In this document: in pieces, positions 45,015 through 55,681 of the stretch
How the letters are laid out: each line of letters starts with the position of its first letter
Position numbering within the stretch: position 1 is the stretch's first letter
Source: Schauerella aestuarii
GTDB taxonomy: Bacteria; Pseudomonadota; Gammaproteobacteria; Burkholderiales; Burkholderiaceae_B
Length of the DNA stretch: 64,000 nt
NCBI RefSeq assembly: GCF_009866805.1
Contig: NZ_SIZW01000038.1
Span: 269,099-333,098, forward strand
Reading direction: 5' to 3'
Notes under the pieces: model-generated
Told to the model about the DNA's origin: nothing
Database searches by the model: none
The model's input: the letters and a program-made list of their open reading frames with translations, nothing else
Translations under genes and position numbers: made by a program

Positions 45015-46469
45015 ATGCAAAAACTTCCGATAGCGCTTTTGTTGTGTGCCATCCTGGCAGGCTGCGCGCCGATGCGCGATGGCCCCGCGCCCACAACGCG
45101 AATCGACGGTGCGCAAGTCGATCTGGTCGATACCGCCATCACGTGGCCGGCCGACACTTGGTGGACCCGATATGGCGATCCCCAGTTGAACGCTCTGGTG
45201 GAGGAGGCACTGCGCAATAGCCCGTCGCTCAGCCGGGCGCAGGCGCGCCTGGCGCAAGCCAATGCCGCAGTGGGCTCGGCACGTTCGGCCTTGCTGCCCA
45301 GTGTGGCCGCCGACTATCAACTGACGCGCCAGCGGCTTTCGGAAAACTACATCTATCCTGCACCGCTGGCCGGTTCCATCACCACCGACCAACGCCTGGC
45401 ACTCGACTTTTCGTATGAAATTGATTTCTGGGGCAAGAACCGAAGCGCCTTCGACGCCGCCATCGCGGGCCAGCAAGCTAGCGCTGCCGATGCCCAGGCC
45501 GCACGCGTGGTGCTCACGGGCGGCGTGGTACAGGCCTACCTGAACCTGCAGAACGCTTTCGCCCAGCACGCGGTACTGACCGACATCATCAAGCAGAACA
45601 GCGAAGTGCTGGACATCACGCGCAACCGGTTCACCAACGGCCTGGATACGCAGGTCGAGGTGCGTCAGGCGGAGTCGCAACTGGCGGCGACGCGTGTGGA
45701 GCAGACGCAGGCTGAAACGCGCATTGCGCAATTGCGCAATCAAGTCGCCGCACTCACCGGCGCGGGCCCTTCGCGCGGTGCCGCATTGATGCCCGCGCAA
45801 CTGACCCGGCCCGCCGGCGTCTTGCCCACCCAGCTGCCACTCGAACTGCTGGGCCGCCGCCCCGAGATCGTGGCCGCGCGCTGGCGGGCCGAAGCGGCCA
45901 CCAAGAATATCGATGTCGCGAAAGCCCTGTTTTTCCCGAACGTCGATCTCACCGCTTTTGTCGGATTTCAAGCCTTGGGTCTGCACAACCTGCTGCAGGG
46001 CAGCAGCCGTGCAGCAGGCGTAGGCCCCGCCATTACCTTGCCGATTTTCCAAGGAGGCGCGTTGAATGCCAACCTGGCCGGCCAACGCGCAGCGGCCGAC
46101 GAAGCCACCGCCGACTACAACGAGGCAGTGGTGAATGCGGTCAACCAAGTGGCCGACGCGCTCGATGCCTTGCGCTTGCTCGACCACGAGCGCGAGGCAC
46201 AGACGCAAGCCCGCACGGCCATCGACGCGGCCTACGCCCTGGCGCGCGATCGCTATCGTGCCGGGCTTGGCAACTACCTGGTCGTCCTGATCGCTCAAAA
46301 CAGCGTGATGACACAAGCCTTGCGCGATACCGACCTGCGCATGCGCGCGTATCTGCTCGATGCCCAACTGGCACGTGCTCTGGGCGGCGGCTACGCCACG
46401 CCTTCCGGCACCGTTGCTACCCGCCCTGCCCCCCTTTCGGCCGACGCGTCTTCCGCGTCGACCCGCTGA
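45015..46469 (+). CDS. Outer-membrane efflux lipoprotein (NodT/OprM family)
   Basis: A 484-residue TolC-like outer membrane factor with lipoprotein signal MQKLPIALLLCAILAGC (Cys17) and two outer membrane efflux repeats (about 55-245 and 270-465: TWWTRYGDPQLNALVEEAL; LPLELLGRRPEIVAARWRAEAATKNIDVAKALFFPNVDLTAF). It forms the exit duct for the pump encoded downstream. Start ATG 45015 by the signal peptide; the frame is open to 44934 across the operator. Confidence 0.92.
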   Translation: MQKLPIALLLCAILAGCAPMRDGPAPTTRIDGAQVDLVDTAITWPADTWWTRYGDPQLNALVEEALRNSPSLSRAQARLAQANAAVGSARSALLPSVAADYQLTRQRLSENYIYPAPLAGSITTDQRLALDFSYEIDFWGKNRSAFDAAIAGQQASAADAQAARVVLTGGVVQAYLNLQNAFAQHAVLTDIIKQNSEVLDITRNRFTNGLDTQVEVRQAESQLAATRVEQTQAETRIAQLRNQVAALTGAGPSRGAALMPAQLTRPAGVLPTQLPLELLGRRPEIVAARWRAEAATKNIDVAKALFFPNVDLTAFVGFQALGLHNLLQGSSRAAGVGPAITLPIFQGGALNANLAGQRAAADEATADYNEAVVNAVNQVADALDALRLLDHEREAQTQARTAIDAAYALARDRYRAGLGNYLVVLIAQNSVMTQALRDTDLRMRAYLLDAQLARALGGGYATPSGTVATRPAPLSADASSASTR

Positions 46470-46488
46470 TTCATTCCGGACGTGATTC

Positions 46489-47676
46489 ATGGCTGACTCC
46501 AAGACTCCCAATCCCCGCCGCAAGCGCCTGTTGCTGATCGCCGCCGGCGTTTTCCTCCTGATTGCCGTGCTGTGGGCCATCTGGTATTTCATCTACGGCG
46601 CCAACAAGGAAAGCACCGAAGATGCGTATGTGCACGGCAATCTGGTGCAGATCACATCGCAAGTGCCCGGAACCGTGATCGCCATCGAGGCCGACGACAC
46701 CGATATGGTCAAGGCTGGGCAACCGCTGGTGAAACTCGACCCCGCCGACGCGCAGATTGCTTTGATGCAGGCCGAGGCGCAATTGGCCCAGACGGTGCGC
46801 CAGACCCGCACCCTGTATGTGCAGAACGATTCGCTTACGGCCGACACCAATGTGCGGTCGGCCGAAATCGTGCGCGCGGAAGCAGACGTCGCCCGGACGC
46901 AGAGCGACCTGCAACGCCGGCAAGCGCTGGCCAAGTCCGGCGGCGTAAGCGGCGAAGAACTGCTGCACGCGCAAACGGCCTACAAGACGGCGCAATCGAA
47001 TCTCGCGCAGGCTCGTGCGGCCCTGGCCGGCTCGCGCGCCAAGGCGCAGACCAATCGTGCACTGACGGAAGGCACCACGGTGGAAAACCACCCCGATGTG
47101 CTGCGCGCCGCCGCCAATCTGCGATCGGTATGGTTGGCCGGCTCGCGCAATACCTTGCCCGCCCCCGTGGACGGCATGGTCGCACGCCGCAGCGCGCAGG
47201 TCGGCCAGCGCATCGCCCCGGGCACGCCCCTGATGACCGTGGTGCCGCTGGATCAAGTGTGGGTGGAAGCAAACTTCAAGGAAGGCCAGTTGCGCGACAT
47301 GCGCGTCGGTCAACCCGTCATCCTTCATGCCGATCTGTACGGCGGCGATGTGGTGTATCACGGCAAGGTCGCCGGGCTGGATGCCGGCACCGGCAGCGCG
47401 TTCGCCTTGTTGCCCGCTCAAAACGCCACGGGCAACTGGATCAAGGTCGTGCAACGTGTGCCGGTACGCATCGCACTCGATCCGCAAGAGCTGGCCAAGC
47501 GCCCGTTGCGGGTGGGGCTGTCGATGAGCGTTGAAGTCGATCTGGGCACCCCGCAAGGTGAACCGGTCACCACCACGCATGCACAAACCGGTATGTCCAC
47601 AAGCGCCTTCGACCCGGCCCACGGCGAAGCCGATGCCCTCATCCAACGTATCGTTCGAGAAAACCTGGCGTCATGA
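46489..47676 (+). CDS. emrA: EmrA-type membrane fusion protein
   Basis: A 395-residue HlyD/EmrA adaptor: one N-terminal membrane helix (about 14-36), a biotinyl-lipoyl domain (ESTEDAYVHGNLVQITSQVPGTVIAIEADDTDMVKAGQPLVKLDP), a long helical hairpin, and the beta-barrel (VDGMVARRSAQVGQRIAPGTPLMTVVPLDQVWVEANFKEGQL). It links the inner-membrane EmrB protein with the outer-membrane duct. It lies 19 bases after the duct gene and overlaps emrB by 4 bases (ATGA). Confidence 0.92.
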   Translation: MADSKTPNPRRKRLLLIAAGVFLLIAVLWAIWYFIYGANKESTEDAYVHGNLVQITSQVPGTVIAIEADDTDMVKAGQPLVKLDPADAQIALMQAEAQLAQTVRQTRTLYVQNDSLTADTNVRSAEIVRAEADVARTQSDLQRRQALAKSGGVSGEELLHAQTAYKTAQSNLAQARAALAGSRAKAQTNRALTEGTTVENHPDVLRAAANLRSVWLAGSRNTLPAPVDGMVARRSAQVGQRIAPGTPLMTVVPLDQVWVEANFKEGQLRDMRVGQPVILHADLYGGDVVYHGKVAGLDAGTGSAFALLPAQNATGNWIKVVQRVPVRIALDPQELAKRPLRVGLSMSVEVDLGTPQGEPVTTTHAQTGMSTSAFDPAHGEADALIQRIVRENLAS

Positions 47677-49280
47677 GCACCGCCCCCGCCGACACGGCCG
47701 CCCCCTCTCCGGCAGCCCCTTCTCCGGCCGCGCCGAAAGCCTATCCGCCGCTCGAAGGCGCCGTGCGCGTGCTCGGCTCGATTGCCTTGTCGTGCGCGGT
47801 GTTCATGAACGTGCTGGACACCTCCATTGCGAACGTGTCCATCCCGACCATCTCCGGCGATCTCGGCGTGAGCACGAGCCAGGGCACCTGGGTCATCACC
47901 TCGTTTGCGGTGGCCAATGCCATCACCGTGCCGCTCACAGGCTGGCTGACGCAGCGCTTCGGCCAGGTCCGGCTGTTTCTCACGTCTACGCTGCTGTTCG
48001 TGCTGGCCTCATGGTTGTGCGGTTTCGCCCCCACGCTCGAAATGCTCATCGGCTTTCGCGTGCTGCAGGGCGCCGTGGCAGGCCCGATGATTCCGCTATC
48101 GCAAACGCTGATGCTTGCGAGCTTTCCGAAGGAGAAGGCCGGCATGGCCTTGGCCATCTGGGCGATGACGACCCTGGTGGCGCCGGTCGCCGGCCCTTTG
48201 TTGGGCGGCTACATCTCGGATAACTACAGTTGGCCGTGGATCTTCTATATCAACATCCCGGTCGGCATGCTCGCCGCCTATGTGAGCTGGCGCATCTACC
48301 GGGATCGCGAGTCGGTCACGCGTAATCTGCCCATCGATAAGCTCGGCCTGGTGATGCTCGTGGTGTGGGTGGGTGCGCTGCAGATCATGCTCGACAAGGG
48401 CAAGGAGCTCGACTGGTTTGCCAGCCCCACCATCGTTGCCCTGGCCGCGATCGCGTTTGTCACGTTCGTGTTCTTCATTATCTGGGAGCTGACCGACGCG
48501 CATCCGGTGGTCGATCTGCGGCTCTTCGCCGGTCGCAACTTCACGATCGGCGCCGTCACCCTGGCCGTGGCGTATGGCGTTTTCTTCGGCACGGTCGTGT
48601 TGCTGCCGTTGTGGCTGCAAAGCACGATGGGCTATACCGCCACGGATGCCGGCCTGGTCACCGCGCCGATCGGACTGCTGGCGATCGTGCTCACGCCGAT
48701 CGTCGGCAAATTGCTGTCCAAGCACGATCCACGCATTTTCGTGACGGGCGCATTCCTGATCTTTGCGCTGGTCTGCTACATGCGTTCCGGCTTCAGCACG
48801 GATGTGGACATGCGTACGTTGATGATTCCTACGATCATCCAAGGCGCGGCCATGGCGGCGTTTTTCGTGCCGCTCACCTCGATCACGTTGTCGGGCCTGG
48901 CACCGAACGTGATTCCGGCGGCGTCTGGGTTATCGAACTTCCTTCGCCTGACCGCAGGCGCCTTCGGCACCTCGATCGCCACCACGATGTGGGAAAACCG
49001 CGCCACGATGCATCATGCGCAGTTGACGGAGATCGCGCATCCCGGCGCGGCCGCCTTCGACCACACGATGAGCGTGCTGCAAGCGGCGGGCATGTCGCAG
49101 GATCAGGCGCTGGCGTCGATCGATCGGCTGATCGATACGCAGGCGTTCACGATTTCAGCGATCGATATTTTCTGGGCCTCGGCAGGGATTTTCCTGTTGC
49201 TTACCGGTCTGGTGTGGGTGGCACGACCGGTGAAGGCCAAAGGCGAAGGCGCGGCCGAAGCGGCGGCTGGAGCGCACTAA
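47673..49280 (+). CDS. emrB: EmrB/QacA-family (DHA2) drug efflux MFS transporter
   Basis: A 535-residue proton-driven exporter of the 14-helix DHA2 family. Seen: motif C-like [38 protein letters not shown] and the motif A region [15 protein letters not shown]. An Ala/Pro-rich cytoplasmic N-terminus comes first. It exports hydrophobic drugs or uncouplers with EmrA and the outer-membrane duct. Translation is coupled to emrA through ATGA. Ends before a strong terminator. Confidence 0.92.
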   Translation: [535 protein letters not shown]

Positions 49281-49333
49281 TGCTGGGGCGCACTCATAAC
49301 TGCGGCACGTTAATGGCCCGGACACGTTGAAAG

Positions 49334-49366
49334 ACGGCGGTGGTTCGATGCCACCGCCGTTTGATT
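49334..49366. terminator. Terminator after emrB
   Basis: A perfect 10-bp stem (49334-49343 with 49351-49360, loop TTCGATG) followed by TTTGATT, between convergent emrB and the HerA-like gene. Confidence 0.75.
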
Positions 49367-49397
49367 GCCTGACGGTCTGGACGTTGCGCCGGTCGCG

Positions 49398-50927
49398 CTA
49401 TTTTCGGCGACTGCCCATCAGCGAGCCCAAAATCCCGCGCGTGAGCTCCCGTGCAATCGAGCGCACCGAGCTCTTGGCCACCGACTGCACCAGGCCGTCG
49501 CGACGCCCGCCACGCGGGCCGGTCGAGCCAAACAGCACATCGTTTACCGACGCCATCAATCCACCCTCTTCGGCCGCCGGCTTGGTTGCCGGTGCGGTTT
49601 TGCCGGGCCCGGCGCCTTTCTCCTGAGCCCCCGCGGCGGCCGGCGCCTCCACGGCCCGCACCGCCAACTTTTCGTAAGCCGACTCGCGGTCGATCGGCTT
49701 GTCGTAACGGCCGCCCAACCCTGAGGCCTGACGCAACGCCTCACGCTCAGGTGCCGTGGCCGGGCCGATGCGGCTGGCGGGCGGCATGATCCAGGCGCGC
49801 TGCGTCATGCCAGGCCGGCCCTTCTCATCCAGCAACGACACGAGCGCCTCGCCCACGCCAAGCTCCATGATGGCCGCCACGATGTCCAGATCCGGATTGG
49901 GCCGCATGGTTTCGGCCGCCGTCTTCACCGCCTTCTGATCGCGTGGCGTGAACGCACGCAGCGCATGCTGCACTCGATTGCCCAACTGGCCGAGCACGGC
50001 GTCGGGGATATCCAGCGGGTTCTGGGTGACGAAATACACGCCGACCGCCTTCGAGCGGATCAGCCGCACCACCTGCTCGATCTTGGTGAGCAACGCTTGT
50101 GGCGCGTCGTTGAACAGTAAATGCGCTTCGTCGAAGAAGAACACCAACTTGGGCTTGTCCAGATCGCCCGCCTCCGGCAGGCGCTCATAGAGCTCGGACA
50201 ACATCCACAGCAGAAACACCGCGTACAGGCGCGGTGCCTGCATCAGCTTGTCGGCCGCGAGGATATTGATCATGCCGCGGCCCTGCGCATCGGTGCGCAT
50301 CAGGTCGGACACATCCAGCATCGGCTCACCGAAGAATCGCTCGGCGCCCTGGGACTCCAGCGCCAGCAGATTGCGCTGAATCGCACCGATGGACGCCGAC
50401 GACACATTGCCGTAGCGGGTTTTGAGGCTGGCGGCACGATCGGCCACATCGGCCAGCATCGCGCGCAAATCCTTCATGTCGAGCAGTAGCTGGCCTTCGT
50501 CGTCGGCGACCTTGAAGACCAGCGCCAGCACGCCTTCCTGGGTGGGGTTGAGCTCCAGCACGCGCGCCAGCAAGAGCGGCCCCATGTCGGACACGGTTGC
50601 CCGCACCGGATGGCCTTGTTCGCCAAACACGTCCCATAGCGTGACCGGACTCGCGCCCCAGGCTGGCGTGGGCAAGCCGAGGCTTGCGAGTCGTGCCGTC
50701 ATCTTGTCGCTGGGCACGCCGGCCTGCGACACCCCGGTGAGATCGCCTTTGACGTCCGCCATGAAAACCGGCGTACCCAAACGCGAAAACGACTCGGCCA
50801 GCACCTGCAGCGTGACCGTTTTGCCCGTGCCCGTGGCACCCGTGATGCACCCATGGCGATTGGCCATCTGCGGCAGCAGCAGGCAAGGGTTTCCCTCGTG
50901 GATGGCGATCGCGATCGGCTCGGACAT
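49398..50927 (-). CDS. HerA-like ATPase, DUF853 (YjgR) family
   Basis: A 509-residue P-loop ATPase: Walker A GATGTGKT at 30-37, Walker B region [13 protein letters not shown], and the sensor/arginine-finger region [38 protein letters not shown]. It belongs to the HerA/FtsK-like hexameric ATPases; YjgR function is unsettled. The C-terminal part has an Ala/Pro/Lys-rich linker. Start ATG 50927 because GGGAGAG precedes it; an in-frame start at 50945 is possible but lacks such a site. Convergent with emrB. Confidence 0.88.
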   Translation of the reverse strand: MSEPIAIAIHEGNPCLLLPQMANRHGCITGATGTGKTVTLQVLAESFSRLGTPVFMADVKGDLTGVSQAGVPSDKMTARLASLGLPTPAWGASPVTLWDVFGEQGHPVRATVSDMGPLLLARVLELNPTQEGVLALVFKVADDEGQLLLDMKDLRAMLADVADRAASLKTRYGNVSSASIGAIQRNLLALESQGAERFFGEPMLDVSDLMRTDAQGRGMINILAADKLMQAPRLYAVFLLWMLSELYERLPEAGDLDKPKLVFFFDEAHLLFNDAPQALLTKIEQVVRLIRSKAVGVYFVTQNPLDIPDAVLGQLGNRVQHALRAFTPRDQKAVKTAAETMRPNPDLDIVAAIMELGVGEALVSLLDEKGRPGMTQRAWIMPPASRIGPATAPEREALRQASGLGGRYDKPIDRESAYEKLAVRAVEAPAAAGAQEKGAGPGKTAPATKPAAEEGGLMASVNDVLFGSTGPRGGRRDGLVQSVAKSSVRSIARELTRGILGSLMGSRRK

Positions 50928-51022
50928 GGGCACTCTCCCAGACAAAGTAGCGGAAGATCAAAGTGTAGAGCCTTGCTCCGCGTTAAAATAGCGTTCTTTG
51001 CTTATCCAGAACTCGAGAAGCC

Positions 51023-51751
51023 ATGGCCGGACACAGTAAATGGGCCAATATTCAGCACCGCAAAGGGCGTCAAGACGCCAAGCGCGGCAAGCTGTGGACC
51101 AAGATCATTCGTGAAGTCACCGTAGCGGCGCGCGCCGGCGGTCCCGATCCCGACAGCAACCCTGCGTTGCGTCTGGCGTGGGACAAAGCCATGGCGGCCA
51201 ATATGCCCAAGGACAACGTCCAGCGCGCCATCACGCGCGGCGCAGGCGGCGCCGACGGCGCCGACTATGAGGAAGTGCGCTACGAGGGCTACGGCATCGG
51301 CGGCGCAGCTGTCGTGGTCGATTGCATGACCGACAACCGTACCCGTACGGTGGCCGACGTGCGGCACGCCTTCGCCAAGAACGGCGGCAACCTCGGCCAG
51401 GAAGGCTCGGTGGCCTTCATGTTCAAGCATTGCGGCCAATTCATTTTCGCGCCCGGCACAGCGGAAGACGCGGTGATGGAAGCCGCGCTCGACGCCGGCG
51501 CCGACGATGTCATCACCGATGACGAAGGGGTGATCGAGGTCACGTGCGCGGTGCCTGATTACGCGGCGGTGCGCGACGCGTTCGAAGCCGCCAAGCTCAA
51601 GCCCGAAATCGAGGGCATCACCATGAAGCCCCTGAACGAAACCGACCTCGAAGGCGACGACGCGATCCGCATGCAAAAGCTGCTGGATGCACTCGATGCC
51701 CTGGATGACGTGTCCGAGGTGTACACCACGGCCGTGATCGACGTCGCCTGA
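51023..51751 (+). CDS. yebC: YebC/PmpR/TACO1 family protein
   Basis: A 242-residue member of the YebC family: [58 protein letters not shown] region ([30 protein letters not shown]), EITCAVPD-like region, and the C-terminal [17 protein letters not shown]. Members are reported as DNA-binding regulators, and others as translation factors relieving stalls at proline runs. First of a plus-strand run with purD 24 bases downstream. Confidence 0.93.
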   Translation: MAGHSKWANIQHRKGRQDAKRGKLWTKIIREVTVAARAGGPDPDSNPALRLAWDKAMAANMPKDNVQRAITRGAGGADGADYEEVRYEGYGIGGAAVVVDCMTDNRTRTVADVRHAFAKNGGNLGQEGSVAFMFKHCGQFIFAPGTAEDAVMEAALDAGADDVITDDEGVIEVTCAVPDYAAVRDAFEAAKLKPEIEGITMKPLNETDLEGDDAIRMQKLLDALDALDDVSEVYTTAVIDVA

Positions 51752-51775
51752 TTCTGAACCCTCACATTGTCGAAA

Positions 51776-53071
51776 ATGAAAATTCTGGTCATCGGTTCGG
51801 GCGGCCGCGAACATGCCCTCGCCTGGCGCATCGCGAAGTCGCCTCGCGTTCATAAAGTGTTCGTGGCGCCGGGCAACGGGGGCACGCAGCGCGCCGCCAA
51901 TCTCGAAAACGTCGCGCTCTCTTCGCCCCAGGAACTCGCCGATTTCGCCGTACGCGAAGGCGTGGCACTCACGGTGGTCGGCCCCGAGGCGCCGCTGGCC
52001 GCCGGCGTGGTGGATCATTTCCGTAGCCGCGGGCTGAAGATCTTCGGCCCCACCAAGGCCGCCGCGCAGCTCGAAAGTTCGAAAGACTACGCCAAGGCCT
52101 TCATGGTGCGGCACCACATTCCCACGGCCGCCTACGGTACGTTCACGGATCCGCAAGCCGCTCACGCCTATATCGATGAGCAAGGCGCCCCGATCGTCGT
52201 CAAGGCCGACGGCCTGGCCGCCGGCAAGGGCGTGGTCGTCGCCACGTCGCTCGAAGAAGCCCACGCGGCGGTCGACGCCATGCTGGGCGACGGTTCGCTG
52301 GGCGAAGCCGGCGCACGCGTCGTCATCGAAGAATGCCTGGTGGGCGAAGAAGCCAGCTTCATCGTCATGTGCGACGGTCGCCATGTGCTGGCGCTCGCGA
52401 CCAGCCAGGATCACAAGCGTCTGCAGGATGGCGATCTGGGGCCCAACACCGGCGGCATGGGTGCCTATTCGCCCGCACCCGTGGTCACGCCAGAAATTCA
52501 CCATCGCATCATGCGCGAAGTGATCCTGCCCACGATGCAAGGCATGTCGCGCGACGGCGTACCCTACACCGGCTTCCTTTATGCCGGCGTCATGATTGCG
52601 CCGGGCGACGACCCCGACCGCGCCATCAAGGTGCTCGAATTCAACTGCCGCATGGGCGACCCCGAAACGCAGCCCATCATGATGCGCGTCAAAAGCGACC
52701 TGGTGGATGTGCTCGAACACGCCATCGACGGCACGCTGGACCGCGCCGACATTGTGTGGGATCGCCGCACCGCGCTGGGTGTGGTGCTCGCGTCGCACAA
52801 CTACCCCAATACGCCGCGCACCGGCGACCTGATCGAAGGCCTGCCGGCCGATGCCGATGACTGCATGGTTTTCCATGCAGGGACCACCATGACCGACGGC
52901 GCCATCAATACTTCGGGCGGCCGGGTGCTGTGCGTCACGGCGCTGGGCGACTCGGTGCGCATGGCGCGCGAACGCGCGTACGACACGGTCGAACAGGTGC
53001 GCTACGACGGCCGCCAGTACCGCAGCGATATCGGCTGGCGCGCCTTGAAGCGCCCACCCGCCAAGAAGTAA
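51776..53071 (+). CDS. purD: Phosphoribosylamine-glycine ligase
   Basis: A 431-residue ATP-grasp enzyme of purine synthesis that joins phosphoribosylamine and glycine. Seen: MKILVIGSGGREHALAWRI, KIFGPTKAAAQLESSKDYAKAFM, VVKADGLAAGKGVVVA, LGPNTGGMGAYSPAPV and NCRMGDPETQPIM. Start ATG 51776; a TTG at 51767 in frame adds three residues. Between it and hemF is a perfect 22-base palindrome. Confidence 0.95.
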   Translation: MKILVIGSGGREHALAWRIAKSPRVHKVFVAPGNGGTQRAANLENVALSSPQELADFAVREGVALTVVGPEAPLAAGVVDHFRSRGLKIFGPTKAAAQLESSKDYAKAFMVRHHIPTAAYGTFTDPQAAHAYIDEQGAPIVVKADGLAAGKGVVVATSLEEAHAAVDAMLGDGSLGEAGARVVIEECLVGEEASFIVMCDGRHVLALATSQDHKRLQDGDLGPNTGGMGAYSPAPVVTPEIHHRIMREVILPTMQGMSRDGVPYTGFLYAGVMIAPGDDPDRAIKVLEFNCRMGDPETQPIMMRVKSDLVDVLEHAIDGTLDRADIVWDRRTALGVVLASHNYPNTPRTGDLIEGLPADADDCMVFHAGTTMTDGAINTSGGRVLCVTALGDSVRMARERAYDTVEQVRYDGRQYRSDIGWRALKRPPAKK

Positions 53072-53090
53072 GCTTTTTTCAACGCCCAAG

Positions 53091-53112
53091 CGCGCAGCCC
53101 CGGGGCTGCGCG
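53091..53112. repeat. Perfect 22-bp palindrome between purD and hemF
   Basis: CGCGCAGCCCC immediately followed by its complement GGGGCTGCGCG. Could form a stem with a small loop; no T run follows. Confidence 0.7.
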
Positions 53113-53128
53113 TGGAGACCCGCCCCGC

Positions 53129-54040
53129 ATGACCGCATTGCCTATCGACACCGCCCACGCCTATTTCACCGGCTTGCAAGCTCGTATCGTCGAGGCGCTG
53201 GAGCGCGCCGATGGCGGCACGTTCCGCACGGATACCTGGGAACGCCCCGAGGGCGGTGGCGGCATCTCGCGGTTGATCGAAGGCGGCAAGCTGTTCGAAC
53301 GTGCCGGCGTGCTGTTCAGCCATGTCACCGGCACCAAATTGCCGCCGTCGGCCTCAGCGCACCGTCCGGAACTTGCCGGCCGTGGCTGGGAAGCCATGGG
53401 CGTTTCGTTGGTGCTGCATCCGCATAACCCGCATGTGCCCACCACGCACGCCAACGTGCGCATGTTCGTGGCTGCCGCCCCCGAGGGCAGCGGTGAGCAG
53501 GACGTGTTCTGGTTTGGCGGCGGCATGGATCTCACGCCCTACTATCCTCACGCAGAAGACGCCGCGCATTTCCATCGCGTCTGCCGCGACGCGCTCGCGC
53601 CGCATGGCGAAGACTGCTACCCGCGCTACAAAAAGTGGTGCGACGAGTACTTCTATCTCAAACATCGCAAGGAAACGCGTGGCATCGGCGGCGTTTTTTT
53701 CGACGATGTGAGCGAACGCGGGTTCGATGCGTCGTTCGCCATGGTGCGCGACGTCGGCGACGCATTTCTGTCCGCCTACATGCCGATCGTCGAGCGCCGC
53801 CGCAGCCTGCCCTACGGCGAACGCGAACGCGACTTCCAGGCCTATCGCCGCGGCCGTTACGTCGAGTTCAATCTGGTCTACGACCGAGGCACGTTGTTCG
53901 GCCTGCAATCGGGCGGCCGCACCGAATCGATTTTGCTGTCGATGCCGCCAGTGGCGCGCTGGCGCTACGATTGGCACGCCGAAGCCGGCACGCCCGAGGC
54001 CGAACTCAACGCTTACCTGACGCCGCGCGAATGGGTGTGA
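53129..54040 (+). CDS. hemF: Coproporphyrinogen III oxidase, aerobic
   Basis: A 303-residue oxygen-dependent enzyme of haem synthesis that decarboxylates two propionates of coproporphyrinogen III. Seen: [111 protein letters not shown]. The length matches HemF. The end overlaps the nadD start. Confidence 0.95.
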   Translation: MTALPIDTAHAYFTGLQARIVEALERADGGTFRTDTWERPEGGGGISRLIEGGKLFERAGVLFSHVTGTKLPPSASAHRPELAGRGWEAMGVSLVLHPHNPHVPTTHANVRMFVAAAPEGSGEQDVFWFGGGMDLTPYYPHAEDAAHFHRVCRDALAPHGEDCYPRYKKWCDEYFYLKHRKETRGIGGVFFDDVSERGFDASFAMVRDVGDAFLSAYMPIVERRRSLPYGERERDFQAYRRGRYVEFNLVYDRGTLFGLQSGGRTESILLSMPPVARWRYDWHAEAGTPEAELNAYLTPREWV

Positions 54041-54639
54041 GCCGTATCGGACTATTGGGCGGAAGCTTCGACCCCATCCATTCCGCCCACATCGCACTGG
54101 CACATGCCGCGCACGAAGCCCTGGCCTTGGCAGAAGTGCAATTGTTGCCTGCGGGCGAACCCTGGCAACGCGCGCCGTTGCATGCTTCCCCCGCACACCG
54201 GCTCGCCATGGCCGAGCTCGCCACCCAGGATCACCCCGGGTTGAGCGTCAATGCCATTGAAGTGAACCGCCGCGGCCCCACTTATACGGTGGATACCATC
54301 CTGGCCCTGCCGCGCGCACAAGCGTACGTCTGGATCATGGGCGCCGACCAATTGGCCAATTTTTGCTCCTGGCGTGCCTGGGAAACGATTGTCGACCGCG
54401 TCGATCTCGCGGTCGCCGCTCGCCCGGGCACGCCGCTGAACGCACCCCAGCCGCTCTCGGACCTGATGGTCACACTTGGCCGCACGCTTACCCAGGTGCC
54501 GTTTACACCCACACCGGTATCGGGCACCGAAATACGGGCCCGTCTGGCAGCGGGTGACCCCGTTGACGACTGGCTCGACCCCAAAGTCGTGGCCTATATA
54601 CGCCAACATGGCCTTTACGGCGCATCCGCGCCCGTCTAA
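54031..54639 (+). CDS. nadD: Nicotinate-nucleotide adenylyltransferase
   Basis: A 202-residue enzyme of NAD synthesis (nicotinate mononucleotide plus ATP gives deamido-NAD). Seen: the nucleotidyltransferase motif [11 protein letters not shown] at 10-20, [26 protein letters not shown] and [12 protein letters not shown]. The start may be ATG 54031 (10-base overlap with hemF) or GTG 54037 (4-base GTGA overlap); either way translation is coupled to hemF. rsfS follows 39 bases on. Confidence 0.93.
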   Translation: MGVSRIGLLGGSFDPIHSAHIALAHAAHEALALAEVQLLPAGEPWQRAPLHASPAHRLAMAELATQDHPGLSVNAIEVNRRGPTYTVDTILALPRAQAYVWIMGADQLANFCSWRAWETIVDRVDLAVAARPGTPLNAPQPLSDLMVTLGRTLTQVPFTPTPVSGTEIRARLAAGDPVDDWLDPKVVAYIRQHGLYGASAPV

Positions 54640-54678
54640 ACCCCACGCCGCACTGCTTGCGGCGTTATATTACGTCCC

Positions 54679-55083
54679 ATGGATATTACGAAACTGCAAC
54701 GCGCTATTGTTGACGCTCTCGAAGACGTCAAGGCTCAAGACATCAAGGTCTTCAACACGACGCATCTGACGAGTCTCTTCGATCGCGTCGTCATTGCCAG
54801 CGCCACCTCGAACCGGCATACCCGCGCGCTGGCCTCCAGCGTGGCCGATCGCGCCCGAAGCCTCGGCGTACGGGTCATCGCCACCGAAGGCGAAGATACC
54901 GGCGAATGGGTTCTCGTCGATCTGGGCGACGTCGTCGTCCACCTGATGCAACCGGTCATTCGCTCGTACTACAACCTCGAAGAGGTCTGGGGCGGCAAGC
55001 CGGTACGTCTGAAGCTGTTGCCCGAATCGACCCGGGTGGCCGCCACCGCACCGTCGTTCTCGCACGACGACGAAGCGCAGTAA
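54679..55083 (+). CDS. rsfS: Ribosome silencing factor RsfS
   Basis: A 134-residue factor that binds ribosomal protein L14 and blocks subunit joining when nutrients are low. Seen: [74 protein letters not shown]. The nadD-rsfS-rlmH order is conserved in many bacteria and supports the call. Confidence 0.95.
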   Translation: MDITKLQRAIVDALEDVKAQDIKVFNTTHLTSLFDRVVIASATSNRHTRALASSVADRARSLGVRVIATEGEDTGEWVLVDLGDVVVHLMQPVIRSYYNLEEVWGGKPVRLKLLPESTRVAATAPSFSHDDEAQ

Positions 55084-55105
55084 ACGCGCAAGGCTCGTTC
55101 GCGCA

Positions 55106-55576
55106 GTGAAACTCATCGTTATCGCGGTCGGCAACAAGATGCCGGATTGGGTCACCCGCGCCTGGGATGACTATGCCAAGCGCATGCCCCCCGATTGCGC
55201 GATCGAATTGCGCGAAATCAAGCCCGAACCCCGCACCAGCGGTAAAACACCGGCCCAGATGATGGCTGCAGAGGCCAAACGCATCGACGCGGCGTTGCCC
55301 GGCAACGTCGTGCGTATCGCGCTGGACGAACACGGCAAGGACCTCACGACGATGGGGCTTTCCGAACGTCTGGCGCAATGGCGCGCCGGCGGCGCCGACG
55401 TGGCCTTTCTGGTGGGCGGCCCCGACGGCCTGGACAGCGCGCTCAAACAAAGCTGCGCGGGCAGCATCCGGCTCTCCTCACTGACCCTGCCCCACCCCAT
55501 GGTGCGGGTGGTGCTGGCCGAACAGCTTTACCGGGCGTGGGCCATCCTGGTCAACCATCCGTATCACCGCGCCTGA
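55106..55576 (+). CDS. rlmH: 23S rRNA m3-pseudouridine1915 methyltransferase RlmH
   Basis: A 156-residue SPOUT methyltransferase. Seen: [44 protein letters not shown] (cofactor loop), [33 protein letters not shown]. Start GTG 55106. Neighbour order with rsfS supports the call. Confidence 0.95.
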   Translation: MKLIVIAVGNKMPDWVTRAWDDYAKRMPPDCAIELREIKPEPRTSGKTPAQMMAAEAKRIDAALPGNVVRIALDEHGKDLTTMGLSERLAQWRAGGADVAFLVGGPDGLDSALKQSCAGSIRLSSLTLPHPMVRVVLAEQLYRAWAILVNHPYHRA

Positions 55577-55681
55577 CCGCCCGAGCGGTTGCGGCGCCTC
55601 TGCGCGAATCTTGCACGGCACGACGCCTTCCCCTCGGCTCTGCACGGCTTCCTTCTCTTTCCTTTGCACGGCCCCCTCATC

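Noticed and set aside
44985..47646. Long minus-strand frames (535 and 391 codons) opposite the efflux operon
   Set aside because: Shadows of the outer-membrane and emrA genes, which have signal peptides, motifs and operon spacing.
51002..53323. 773-codon minus-strand open frame
   Set aside because: It covers yebC and purD, both certain genes, in antisense. Composition is dominated by His, Arg, Gly and Ala with no domain.
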